From: Chaetoceros tenuissimus
Taxonomy: Eukaryota; Bacillariophyta; Thalassiosirophyceae; Chaetocerotales; Chaetocerotaceae
Assembly (NCBI GenBank): GCA_021927905.1
Contig: BLLK01000022.1
Location: 186,001-250,000, forward strand
Length of the DNA stretch: 64,000 bases
Direction of reading: 5' to 3'
This document shows positions 8,375-18,234 of this stretch, one piece after another; position 1 is the stretch's first letter, and each line of letters starts with the position of its first letter. The notes below the pieces were generated by a model. That model was given only the letters and a program-made list of their open reading frames with translations, was not told where the DNA came from and ran no database searches. Made by a program: the position numbers and the translations under genes.

Positions 8375-10546
8375 CTACTTCCTTACAATTTTGTATTTGC
8401 TTCTCATATCTTGTTGCAAAGCTTCCAAATTAGATAACGAAGACCATACTTGAGGGTTGTTCACATTTATTGATTGTAGAAACTGGCGTAATACTGCAAT
8501 ATCATTTCCCATTCTTTGGGATATAGTTGACGTTTCATCAATAGTGTTTGGAAACGTGGCAATCGTAGCCTGGTTTGTCGCGGTGGAAGTTACTCCAACA
8601 AAACTGCCTTCAGAAGACTGAGAATCAATAATACTCTCTCTGGCTTGAGTGAAAGATGTAGGGTCTTCATCAATCACAGAAGGAGCAGAAGAGACATTTC
8701 TATAACCTAGGAAGGAATCATTATTCATGGAGCCCAGTGGCACATCATTTATATGAGAACTTTTTACCTGGTTCTTCATTTTACTTTCACTCCCTCTATA
8801 AATATTACATTTTGATACTTGATTCTTGTTTAGTAATTGGCTATCAATCGTATGAAGTGCGTCTTTAGCTACTCCCTTGAGTACATTGACTCCCTCATTC
8901 AATCCCAAGGATAACTTCTTGAGAGCTGGCGCAGTTTGAATATTTTTCAATGTTGATAGTAATGGATCTTGATGGTGTTGTACATTTTGATAATATTGCT
9001 GTTGAGGGTTTGACATCATCGGCAAATCATTGTGTTGATATTGATGGGAATAATCTACAGGTCCCTGTGAGAAATAGACAGTATCTTGACCCTGAATAGG
9101 AATTTGAGCTTGATTTGGAAGCATATAATCTGCAGACCCGACATATTGAGGAGAGCGCTGTACTTTTGGTGGCTTGAATCCAGTCGCCTGATTAGTCATC
9201 AGTCTATCTACAATTGTTATTAACGGATTAATGTCCACCAGTCTAGGATAGTTCATTAAAATATGCATGGGTTCTTGGTCATCATCTAAATCAGAATTAT
9301 TAAGTCCATACTGAGGAAGAATTTTATCCTGAACCATTATAATCATAGACGCTGCAGCGGTCTCAAGTACATCTAGTAGTGATACTGATTGTGATACATA
9401 CCCAAGAAAGTGGTCCCATAGCTTAAACACATTCTCAAATCCTGCTACTTCTCGACTGAACATCAAGCGTACCCATCTTGTCACGTATAGCTCAGGTGGT
9501 ACATCAAGCTCAGAGATGAAATCAGCCAATTCATAATCTCCTTGCCATTCGCGTAATATAGTCAAAGTAGCAGTACCCAGCCTTTCACGCACCTTTCCTC
9601 GACTCGTCAGATTTCCACTATATTCAAATGCGATCGAAAGTTCAGACATAATTGCATCAAATAGAGCATAGCAATCATGAATTATCTTGTTGGAGTTCAA
9701 GAGGCAGTTTTGTATAAGTTCCATTTCTGCATTAGCAATTCTTTTACTCTTCGCATAATTCGTCATGTCAATTTCATATGCCATAAATATAAAACTCAAA
9801 ATTTCATGCATCCCTTGTCGATAACCTATCTCGTGTTCTTTTGCATACACAAACAAAATTTCTGCTAATTGTTTGTTTCTTTCTTTTCGACTTTTCATAG
9901 CCTCATCACTCTCTGCAATAATATTCTGTATGCCGATGTTTGTTTTCCGTTGATGAAAATGAATATGATGATCGATAGGTAATCTCTCCAGATCTTTGTC
10001 AATTATATCCATAATTTCTCTAGAGGAATAGAATTCGTCCCACTTTGTTGAATTTACATCATGGATTTCCTCGGCACCTTTATCAGTATTCATTGGATGA
10101 TGTTTCAAATTCGGTCTTGAAGCCATAGCGATTTCTTTTTTTCGTTGGAGAGCCTTTTTTTGATCAATTTTTAACTTTTCTTCTTCAAACGAAGCCATGA
10201 TCGACAATGGGTCATCTACAACCGTCTTGGCTACTTTTTTTTCTTTCGGGGAGCCAAAACGAGCAGGATGCTCAACCGTCTTGGCTACTTTCTTTTCTTT
10301 AGTGGGACCAGAACGAGCAGGATGCTCCGAGTCGTTAATAATAGATAAGGCACAACTTTGCCTATAATGTTTTTGAGCAAGCCCTTCATATCTTTGACGT
10401 TGTTGATGAATGATCGTTTGATTCTGATTAGCGACTGTAAACAAAAAGGATTCTTTTGTGTATGTACTCTTTTCTTGGTTATCTCCTCTCAGGAGACCGA
10501 GCTTCAGCCGCCACTGGATTGATCTGTAATTAGCCACACCATTCAT
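8375..10546 (-). CDS. TBC-domain RabGAP (TBC1D5-like)
   Basis: I placed the start at the ATG at 10546 (MNGVANYRSIQWRLKLGLL, 723 residues). The open frame continues upstream to 10750 but only through a tandem-repeat tract, and CTTTCATTTTTCAG just before the ATG looks like a splice acceptor, so a 5' intron or an earlier ATG at 10636 is possible. RSIQWRLKLGLLRG opens the TBC fold. ERLPIDHHIHF, LAEILFVYAKEHEIGYRQGM and the later LYVTRWVRLMFSREV and LWDHFLGYV blocks follow. YRQGM supplies the glutamine finger used by TBC proteins to stimulate GTP hydrolysis by Rabs. A possible arginine finger is harder to place because the IxxDxxR motif is altered to IDKDLER. The C-terminal third is Gln/Ser-rich and disordered. 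The role is endosomal trafficking, by family. Confidence 0.85.
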   Translation of the reverse strand: MNGVANYRSIQWRLKLGLLRGDNQEKSTYTKESFLFTVANQNQTIIHQQRQRYEGLAQKHYRQSCALSIINDSEHPARSGPTKEKKVAKTVEHPARFGSPKEKKVAKTVVDDPLSIMASFEEEKLKIDQKKALQRKKEIAMASRPNLKHHPMNTDKGAEEIHDVNSTKWDEFYSSREIMDIIDKDLERLPIDHHIHFHQRKTNIGIQNIIAESDEAMKSRKERNKQLAEILFVYAKEHEIGYRQGMHEILSFIFMAYEIDMTNYAKSKRIANAEMELIQNCLLNSNKIIHDCYALFDAIMSELSIAFEYSGNLTSRGKVRERLGTATLTILREWQGDYELADFISELDVPPELYVTRWVRLMFSREVAGFENVFKLWDHFLGYVSQSVSLLDVLETAAASMIIMVQDKILPQYGLNNSDLDDDQEPMHILMNYPRLVDINPLITIVDRLMTNQATGFKPPKVQRSPQYVGSADYMLPNQAQIPIQGQDTVYFSQGPVDYSHQYQHNDLPMMSNPQQQYYQNVQHHQDPLLSTLKNIQTAPALKKLSLGLNEGVNVLKGVAKDALHTIDSQLLNKNQVSKCNIYRGSESKMKNQVKSSHINDVPLGSMNNDSFLGYRNVSSAPSVIDEDPTSFTQARESIIDSQSSEGSFVGVTSTATNQATIATFPNTIDETSTISQRMGNDIAVLRQFLQSINVNNPQVWSSLSNLEALQQDMRSKYKIVRK

Positions 10547-10656
10547 AGCCTGAAAAATGAAAGATAAGATCAAGTTTGGTCCTGATGATTGATGACTTAA
10601 CAGACGTTCTTTGTAATTAGACTGGATGCTTCGCATAGCGAATAATAGCGATAGCA

Positions 10657-10724
10657 GCTCGATAGCTCGATAGCTCGATAGCTCGATAGCTCGATAGCTC
10701 GATAGCTCGATAGCTCGATAGCTC
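10657..10724. repeat. Octanucleotide tandem repeat (GCTCGATA)n
   Basis: There are eight perfect copies of the 8-bp unit GCTCGATA plus a half copy. The array sits just upstream of the RabGAP start, in its 5' leader or promoter. It makes an artificial open frame with a 24-bp periodic peptide on the minus strand, so it should not be read as coding. Confidence 0.95.
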
Positions 10725-10930
10725 CTAGTCGCTAGCAGCAAGCAGTGCACGACATTGTGTTCATGACAATTTCTTTTTCTTTGCTTCCCATTTCTATCTC
10801 TTAAAAATATTACAATGACGACTCAGTCATCTTTGATGATTATACTCTAAAAATATATGTAAATTAAAATTACATAGATCAAAAGATTATCAATGCTATG
10901 GTACAACAAGATAGTTTCAAAGGAATTGTT

Positions 10931-12238
10931 TCATATTTTTTCATTTTCATCCTGATCTGAATGCCATCGAACAAAGTCTTTCAATTTGTTTTCTACGTTC
11001 ACCGAAGAAAAATCCCAATCAGGATCATTGATTTTGAATCCGCTCCAAAAAGTATAGAACCAGCTATCAGCCTTAGGAATTGCTCCATATAATTTTTCAT
11101 ATTCGTATAGCTTTCCATCTCGAGAATACCATGGGTGAGTCACAAACCTAGCTTTCCATTCCCAATACTTCTCTGAATATTCTTTGCTCATCTCATCACT
11201 TATTTTTGTAAGCTTTGCATCCTTGAACAGCCCCAATTTGAATGAATGCTGGTATATAATTTCAGGATTTCCTTCTTGCAAACTGAAGACATGGCATGGC
11301 TTCACATGAGGATGGGATGCAAGCCAATGCTCGGCTGCATATCGCCCAAGACCAAGCCATGATACACTCGATGTTTCAGGATTTAATCGTTTCATGAGTT
11401 CTATTCGAAAACTGTATTCTGTATCATTGTATAATTTTGTCTTGAGCCAAAGTTGGCTATCATTCACCATTGTAATTTCACTCTTCATTTGATTAATGAC
11501 TCTTTCCTTCTCTTGGATAAACTTTTGAGGATGTATTAATTTGTTCACATAGCTACACCGTGCTGTAAACATATTTCCAGCATATGATGGGACTGGGAAA
11601 TATGTAAATTGTGTCGAACAAGTATCACAACTTCCATCCTTGGGTAAATCTAGACATTCCTTACTCGTCACTGCTTTCATGAGAATATCTCGAAGTCTAT
11701 TGTTTTTGAAGTTTTGTGATAATGTACCTTTGCTATGAATATACATGACTGTAAAATTTGGGTTTTCCTTACAAAAGTCATACATTGGGACAAGAGTCAC
11801 TAATTCATCGCCTTTTGCTTGTTCTGTAAGTTTGATACATTTTCTCGAGTTGAGATTCGTACATCGCCTTAGTCGGAAATCCCCTGTTGAGTTTCCAAGT
11901 CTACTATAGTATATGTCACTTTTAGCAAGAAGAGGTTGCCGATTTATTGCTTTGTATTGCTCGTTTATGATTTCAGATGATAGTTTTGTATCATTCGTGC
12001 TGAATGTATTGAAAAATATTGCAATCTTTGGCGTTTCTTCTGTGGAGACTGTAGACTTTTCGCCTTCGGAAATGATATTGTCAGATTCATCCTTGGTTGT
12101 TTTTTTCCTGAGTAGAACATCAAGACCAATATCATTATCTAGAGTCGAGATGTGGATGGTTGATACAGCGAATTGAGCTAAGGAACAAATGACAATCAGA
12201 ATTGCAAAGAAAATAAGCAGGAAATCAAAACGATTCAT
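10931..12238 (-). CDS. Type II membrane glycosyltransferase-like protein
   Basis: The protein has 435 residues from the ATG at 12238. A single N-terminal membrane segment (about residues 6-26) gives a type II topology. The luminal domain carries PKIAIFFNTF, KGDELVTLVPMYDFCKENP, VMYIHSKGTLS, NNRLRDIL, a CDTCSTQF cysteine pair and YAGNMFTARCSYVNKLIHP, then WLGLGRYAAEHWLASHP and CHVF. This layout recurs in algal and stramenopile proteins annotated loosely as glycosyltransferase-like. YIHSKG and GNMFTARC resemble the substrate region of rhamnan-synthesis/DUF4422-type enzymes. There are several N-glycosylation sequons (NDT, NST, NFT). Neither donor sugar nor acceptor can be told from sequence. The family resemblance is moderate and the function is inferred. 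Confidence 0.55.
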   Translation of the reverse strand: MNRFDFLLIFFAILIVICSLAQFAVSTIHISTLDNDIGLDVLLRKKTTKDESDNIISEGEKSTVSTEETPKIAIFFNTFSTNDTKLSSEIINEQYKAINRQPLLAKSDIYYSRLGNSTGDFRLRRCTNLNSRKCIKLTEQAKGDELVTLVPMYDFCKENPNFTVMYIHSKGTLSQNFKNNRLRDILMKAVTSKECLDLPKDGSCDTCSTQFTYFPVPSYAGNMFTARCSYVNKLIHPQKFIQEKERVINQMKSEITMVNDSQLWLKTKLYNDTEYSFRIELMKRLNPETSSVSWLGLGRYAAEHWLASHPHVKPCHVFSLQEGNPEIIYQHSFKLGLFKDAKLTKISDEMSKEYSEKYWEWKARFVTHPWYSRDGKLYEYEKLYGAIPKADSWFYTFWSGFKINDPDWDFSSVNVENKLKDFVRWHSDQDENEKI

Positions 12239-13044
12239 ATTCGCATGATAGTTTACATCAATATCTCTCTGTACGAAATAATGGAGAAGTAGAGAATTTC
12301 AATTGGAACTATCAAAAGAGTAAAAGAAAAGGACAAAAAGAAAAGTTTCTTTAGCGAGAGAGTCTAAGCTAGTTTAGCTACAACCATGATTAATTCTGTC
12401 TTCCTCTGGTCCTCTGGTCTTTCTATCCAAAAACACAGAACACTTCCACTACCCGACAATACTTTTTCTATGATAGTATTTTATAAATTGAAGAAATTGA
12501 ATTCTAACACAGTATGTATAATATTTCGATAGCTGATAAAATAACAAAAATGCTCAGGCCATGTTTTGTTGAAGTGACACAAAAATGTTCAGTGATCAAA
12601 AAGATTCAGTTTGTATTTTATTATGGGAGACATCAACAGCAGAGCTATCTAAGCATTGTTTCAATATGTTGAAGACTAGTGTCATGTATAAAATTTTAAA
12701 AGATTTCATTTTCAGGACTTGCTCATCAGGAAGCAAATTTTTTTCAGAAAATTAGTCATTTTTGAACTTTTTCCTTGACGCTTGATCTTATATATAGTTA
12801 TATTCCAATCAAATAGAAGGCTGTAGTTTTAGGTAGAGTATAAAGTCTATTACATCCTCATATTTATAGTGTAAAGATAGAAGCTCGATTTTCAATGAAA
12901 AATGTACACAAAAGATTTTTTCATCTTTCCTGTGGGCAGCAAGCATCTCCCTTGTCTATGTACGGTCTTGAAGTTGGTTCAAACATTGCAAATGCAAAAG
13001 TACCAAAACATTACAGATTTAATTGTTTTCTATTTTTTAGGAAA
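12239..13044. other. Intergenic region, no feature seen
   Basis: About 800 bp lie between the glycosyltransferase-like gene and the 3' end of eS21. Short open frames at 12895-13195 overlap the eS21 3' region in other frames and encode nothing recognisable. The sequence is AT-rich. Confidence 0.4.
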
Positions 13045-13290
13045 TTACTCTGCCTTAGCATCGTTAGCCTTTACAAGTTCTGAAAGAGCCATATCTCCCT
13101 CAGCAGCGAATCTGATCTTTCCAGAAAGAGCAAATGCAGTTGAGTCTCCGGTAGCAAGTCCAGTTACTGGGTCAACATTAGCAACATTAATTTGAACAGC
13201 TCCGTGGTCCTTAGCAGTAAGGAGACGGTTGGTCCATGAGCACTTTCTTGGGATGTAAAGATCTACGTTTTCTCCGTTCTCGTTCTGCAT
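13045..13290 (-). CDS. RPS21: 40S ribosomal protein eS21
   Basis: The protein has 81 residues from the ATG at 13290. The N-terminal half is nearly the eukaryotic consensus: MQNENGENVDLYIPRKCSWT, NRLLTAKDHGAVQINVANVD, then FALSGKIR. The length fits the family (81-87). The usual RRMGESDD segment after the last motif is replaced by FAAEGDMALSELV, so the C-terminus is divergent. Upstream of the ATG, TTCTTTTTCTAATAG reads as a splice acceptor, which suggests a 5'-UTR intron as in many ribosomal protein genes; I could not fix the donor. The gene diverges from the glycine decarboxylase gene and may share its promoter region. Confidence 0.93.
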   Translation of the reverse strand: MQNENGENVDLYIPRKCSWTNRLLTAKDHGAVQINVANVDPVTGLATGDSTAFALSGKIRFAAEGDMALSELVKANDAKAE

Positions 13291-14110
13291 CTTGATATAT
13301 ATTTCCTATTAGAAAAAGAAGAAAATCATTAGTGCATATTAAGTGAATACATTGTCGTGATAGCCTTATTTATCCATTTTGCATTGACGATGATGACCGT
13401 ATTGATTCTTTCAATGTAGAGATTTGTTCGTGTGTGTGCTATAACCTCATTTCATCGACTTCGAAGCGCCTGCCCAAAGTAACTATTACAATCTCGTTCA
13501 TCTCATAGTATGCTCATCCTATTACACATTCTCCAAAATTCTTTGGTATATTGTTCCAAAACTTTTCCACAATATTGAAATCTCTTCAACACACTTCCAA
13601 GAGGAACGGACGCTAACAACTTTCATTACTTATTTCTCCATTGCTTCAAGAATTTATCCAAGAGCCTCATTCAAAGATCTCCCATAGACCCGATACATTT
13701 ATCTTCGTAATATCTCAAAATTCAAAGGTTCGTCATCATCGTTGCATCATAGAAAGAGGTAGGAGTTCGTACCTGACTTAGATAGAAGTGATCCAAAAGG
13801 GGTTGGTTGACCTGGTAAACAAAGGTTGCCTACTTTTGCTTGTCTCTACAGGCCATTTGTCGAATGTTTGGCTTTAGTAAGAGAGTAACTCTAAAATATC
13901 TACAGGACACGGTTAGATTCTACCCCAAGTTGAAGAGGTTGATTTAGCTTCTTTTTATTAATAAATAGCCATTTATTCGTTGAAATTTCACGGGGTTCTC
14001 TTTGGCAATGTGATGATGTCAGCAATGAAGTCGGAAGAATTTTGAATGAGCCATCACCAGCAATCTTTTCGCCATCATCTCCAAGATCTTCATACCATAA
14101 CAAATTAAAC
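13291..14110. other. Bidirectional promoter region, eS21 / P-protein
   Basis: This 820-bp stretch lies between divergent starts. The part nearest eS21 likely holds its 5'-UTR intron (acceptor at about 13306). No other coding frame or repeat stands out. Confidence 0.45.
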
Positions 14111-17100
14111 ATGAAGGTATATCAGAGTGCACTTCAAAGGACCTTGCGTCATGTATCCAACAGGAGACAGGTACACATTTCTAAGGCTTTGTTTCGCTCT
14201 TCTGCAGTGTTGAGCGGCGATGCATTGGATATGTGCGACTCATTTTCTCGTCGTCACTGTAAGTCCATATATGTTTCTTTCTTATGCGTACTTGCCTACT
14301 TGTACATCATCTCAATCTTTTGTTTCTTGATCAATTGAAGTGGGACCAAATGATGAAGATGGAAAAGCAATGTTGAAAGCGATAGGCTTTGACAATTTTG
14401 AATCTATGGTAAAATCAACTGTACCTGCACAAATTCTTACTCAAACAGAACTTCAGCTTGATGAGCCATTGACAGAATCTGAAGCAATTCAAAGCATCAA
14501 ATCTATGGCAGATAAGAATAAAGTCATGAAGTCTTTCATTGGACAAGGATACTATGATACCATTGTACCTCCTGTAATTTTGAGAAACATGTTGGAGAAT
14601 CCAGGTTGGTACACTGCATATACACCATATCAAGCGGAAATTTCACAGGGAAGATTGGAAATGTTGCTTAATTTTCAGACTTTAGTTTGTGACTTAACTG
14701 GATTATCAATGGCTGTTGCTTCTTTGTTGGACGAGTCTACTGCTGCAGCAGAAGCTATGCAAATGTGCTTTGCACTAAAGGGAAAGAGAGGAAAGAATAA
14801 TAAATTCTTTGTGTCTAATGATTTGCACCCACAGACTATCGGCTTATTGGAGACGCGCGCAGGTGTGATTGGTATTGAACTAGTATTTGGAAATCATTCA
14901 GATGCCGATTTTACAGAAGGAAATTATTGTGGTGCAATTGTTCAGTATCCAAATACCTATGGTTCTGTTGAGTCTCCAGGAGAATCATACAAGAGTTTCA
15001 CAGATCGAGCACACGAAAGTGGGGCGATGGTTATTGCTGCAACTGATTTGATGGCACTTACAAAACTTGCAGCACCAAGTACTTGGGGAGCTGATATTGC
15101 GATTGGTTCGGCTCAACGTTTTGGAGTTCCTATGGGATTTGGTGGACCACATGCTGGATTTTTGGCTACTTCAGATGCATACTCTCGTAAGATGCCAGGA
15201 AGAATCATTGGAGTCACTATTGATTCGGAAGGAAAGCCTTGTCTTCGTATGGCTATGCAAACTCGTGAACAGCATATTAGACGTGACAAAGCTACTTCTA
15301 ATATCTGTACAGCTCAAGCTCTACTTGCAAACATGGCAGCAGCATACGCAATTTATCATGGGCCAGATGGACTTAAGAGCATTGCTGGCCGTATTCATGC
15401 CCTCGCAAGAGTTGCTCATCGCGAGATTGAGAAGGCTGGCTTTACCATGGCACAAGATCCTTTCTTTGATACTTTTACTATTGATGTATCCTCCAAGGGT
15501 ATGACTGCTTCTCAAGTACAAGCAGGAGCAGAGGCAGTAGGTGCAAATGTTCGTATCATTGATGATAATACTGTGGGACTAAGTATGGGAGAGGGAATCA
15601 CTCGTGACGACTTAAAGATGCTATTGGCTGGTGCATTTGGAATCGTGAATCCTGATGTTTCAGCAGATGCATCTTTGACGGAAGTCGACCCATCAGTTGC
15701 TCGCCAGGGAGAAATTCTGGAGCACCCAATTTTCCGTCAACATCATTCTGAAACTCAGATGCTTCGTTACCTTAAGGCTCTCGAAAATCGCGATTTGGCA
15801 TTGAATCATTCTATGATTTCCCTAGGATCTTGTACCATGAAATTAAATGCTACAAGTGAAATGGTTCCAGTTACATGGCCTACATTCTGTAACATTCACC
15901 CATTCGCACCAACTAATCAGGTACAAGGATATCATGAACTTATTAAGGATTTAAATGAAGATCTTGCAGAAATCACAGGTTTTGCAGCAGTTAGTGCGCA
16001 ACCAAATTCGGGTGCGACTGGAGAATATGCTGGTCTCCTTACAATTATGAAATATCTTGAGTCGAAGGGAGAAGGACACCGTAATGTTTGCTTGATTCCA
16101 AAGAGTGCACATGGAACCAACCCAGCTTCTGCTGCCATGGCTGGAATGAAAGTCGTTGTTGTTGATAACGATAAAGAAGGAAATATTGATGTAGTGGATT
16201 TGAAGAAGAAGATTGACAAGCATCGCGATAATCTTGCAGCATTTATGGTTACTTATCCTTCTACATTTGGTGTATTTGAGGAAGGCATCATCGAAATTAT
16301 GGACGCTGTTCATGAAGCTGGAGGACAAGTATATATGGACGGTGCAAACATGAATGCACAAGTAGGTCTGACAAGTCCTGGTTTGATTGGTGCTGATGTA
16401 TGTCACTTGAATCTTCACAAGACTTTCTGCATCCCTCATGGAGGTGGAGGACCAGGAGTAGGATCCATTGGAGTTGCTGCACATTTGGCTCCTTTCCTTC
16501 CTGGTCATGTTGTAGGACAAGAGGCATCTGGAGATCTATGTGGATCTGATCTATGTGTCCCAAAGAAGGAGGGGGCAGTTGCAGGAGCACCATTTGGTTC
16601 AGCAGCAATTTTGCCAATTTCATGGATGTACATAAAGATGAACGGAACTGAAGGATTGAAAAAAGCTACACAATATGCTATTTTAAATGCAAACTATATG
16701 GCAGCTAGGCTGAATGGTGCTTATGATGTTCTTTTTGTTGGAAAGAACGGGCAATGCGCACATGAATTTATTCTTGACTTGAGACCTTTGAAGGCATCTA
16801 CTGGAGTAACAGAAGAGGATGTAGCTAAGCGCCTTCAAGATTATGGATTTCATTCACCAACCATGAGTTGGCCAGTTGCAGGGACTCTCATGATTGAACC
16901 AACCGAAAGTGAAGATCTTGCCGAGCTTGATCGTTTTTGCGATGCAATGCTTGCTATCCGTTCTGAAATTGACGACATTGGTAGCGGAAAAATCAAACTA
17001 GAAGATTCACCACTCCGAAATGCTCCTCACACTATGGAAGTTATAATGAATGAGAAATGGGACAGACCATACACTCGCGAGGTTGCTGCATACCCTGCTC

Positions 17101-17234
17101 CATGGATTAGAGCCAATAAATTTTGGCCAACATGTGGACGTGTGGATAATGTGTATGGGGATCGTAATTTGGTCTGTACATGTCCTCCTCTTGAAGCATA
17201 CATGGACGATGATGAAGTGAAAGAGGTTGCATAA
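14111..17234 (+). CDS. GLDC: Glycine dehydrogenase (decarboxylating), P-protein, mitochondrial
   Basis: There are two exons, 14111-14258 and 14341-17234, joined in phase 1 to restore FSRRHLGPNDED, a hallmark of the family. The protein has 1013 residues, normal length. Residues 1-35 are Arg/Ser/Leu-rich without acids (MKVYQSALQRTLRHVSNRRQ), a mitochondrial presequence. Both halves of the P-protein are present. The PLP site is HLNLHKTFCIPHGGGGPG with Lys743 as the Schiff-base lysine (codon 16419-16421), followed by GVAAHLAPFLPGH. Together with the H, T and L proteins it cleaves glycine to CO2, ammonia and methylene-tetrahydrofolate, the core of photorespiration in diatoms. The codon use is even and the exon is intact; nothing odd is seen. 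Confidence 0.98.
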
Positions 17235-17341
17235 ATAGTTTTGTATGGAAGGAAAATTCTTAGTGATGAACCTTTCCTTTTTAAAATAATCTTGTTATAA
17301 CATTACATTGGATGAACTACAAACATTTACCACAACTAATT

Positions 17342-17770
17342 TTACGTTTCTTCATTGGTCTTTTGAGTCAATTTTCGTGCCAAATCCTTAGGCACAGTGC
17401 CAAAAATTCGATCAATAATGTTAACCTCTTGTACAGGTACCAAGCTGAAGGAAGGAAGAGATGCACCTCCCGACGGAAAGCCACCTCTATCTTTAGGTCG
17501 CACATTAGGATTAATCCCCTGAATAGATTGGGCTGTATCATACACACATTTCTCAAAACCCAAAGTAACGAATGGTAGAGCAAAGATTGCATAGAATCCC
17601 CCAGGTCTTTTTACAAGACTTTCAATAACTCTTCCAGTAACTCCTTTGCTGTGCCCATAGCAAAATGCAGTGAATGGTATCATCGCAGCTGTGAAACTAA
17701 ACATCCAAGCGTTATCACTTCTTTTGTCATAGTCAGCAATTGTTGACGGCTTTCCGCTCTCTTGTGCCAT
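17342..17770 (-). CDS. Small membrane protein of unknown function
   Basis: I take the ATG at 17770, giving 142 residues starting MAQESGKPSTIADYDKRSDN. The frame is open further up (to 17935), but that part is upstream sequence with a T-rich run. Two hydrophobic segments, about residues 22-40 (AWMFSFTAAMIPFTAFCYG) and 57-70 (FYAIFALPFVTLGFE), are followed by a Gly/Pro-rich loop and a basic C-terminus ending in LARKLTQKTNEET. I recognise no family. It converges with the P-protein gene, with 107 bp between stop codons. A conserved organelle membrane subunit is possible but unsupported. Confidence 0.5.
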   Translation of the reverse strand: MAQESGKPSTIADYDKRSDNAWMFSFTAAMIPFTAFCYGHSKGVTGRVIESLVKRPGGFYAIFALPFVTLGFEKCVYDTAQSIQGINPNVRPKDRGGFPSGGASLPSFSLVPVQEVNIIDRIFGTVPKDLARKLTQKTNEET

Positions 17771-18234
17771 ATCTGTTTGATTTGAAAGGAATGATCCAAG
17801 CGCTACCCTAATTTTAACTACACGAATATAATAGATAAAACTGAAGATGCTAGCTAAATGGATGCATGCAAAAAAAGTCCAAAGTGTGTTTTTTTCTTCT
17901 TCTACAGGGGTACGTACGTAGTACACACAGTACATCTGAAAATAAAACGGTTGGACGTGGCGATGTCGGCAGCAAGTTTAGAAACAGACGAAAGTGACCG
18001 CTGGACAAGACGACACGTGTACCATTGTTTTTTTACCTCAGTAGACTACCATACCGTACCTTGTTTTAATTTGTGAATGTACTTTAGTTCATTTCAGTAG
18101 GCTGGAAATAAGAAACCAAACTCGTCTCTACATCATTTTCGTAGAGCTCCTTGAATTTTGCTTCGCTATTTTGAAGTGAGCATAGAATTCCATTTCTTAC
18201 TTGACTTTGTATTTACATCGGCTCTGTTCAGAAG
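17771..18234. other. Divergent promoter region
   Basis: This lies between the small membrane protein (-) and the PPR gene (+). It holds a GTACGTACGTAGTAC palindromic run at 17910-17924 and nothing else I can name. Confidence 0.4.

Noticed and set aside
10547-10750. N-terminal extension of the RabGAP through the GCTCGATA array
   Set aside because: It has only a GTG start, a periodic peptide from the repeat, and a splice-acceptor-like sequence directly before the chosen ATG.
15932-16623. Long minus-strand frames opposite the glycine decarboxylase gene
   Set aside because: They are mirror frames of a strongly conserved coding sequence and carry no family signature.
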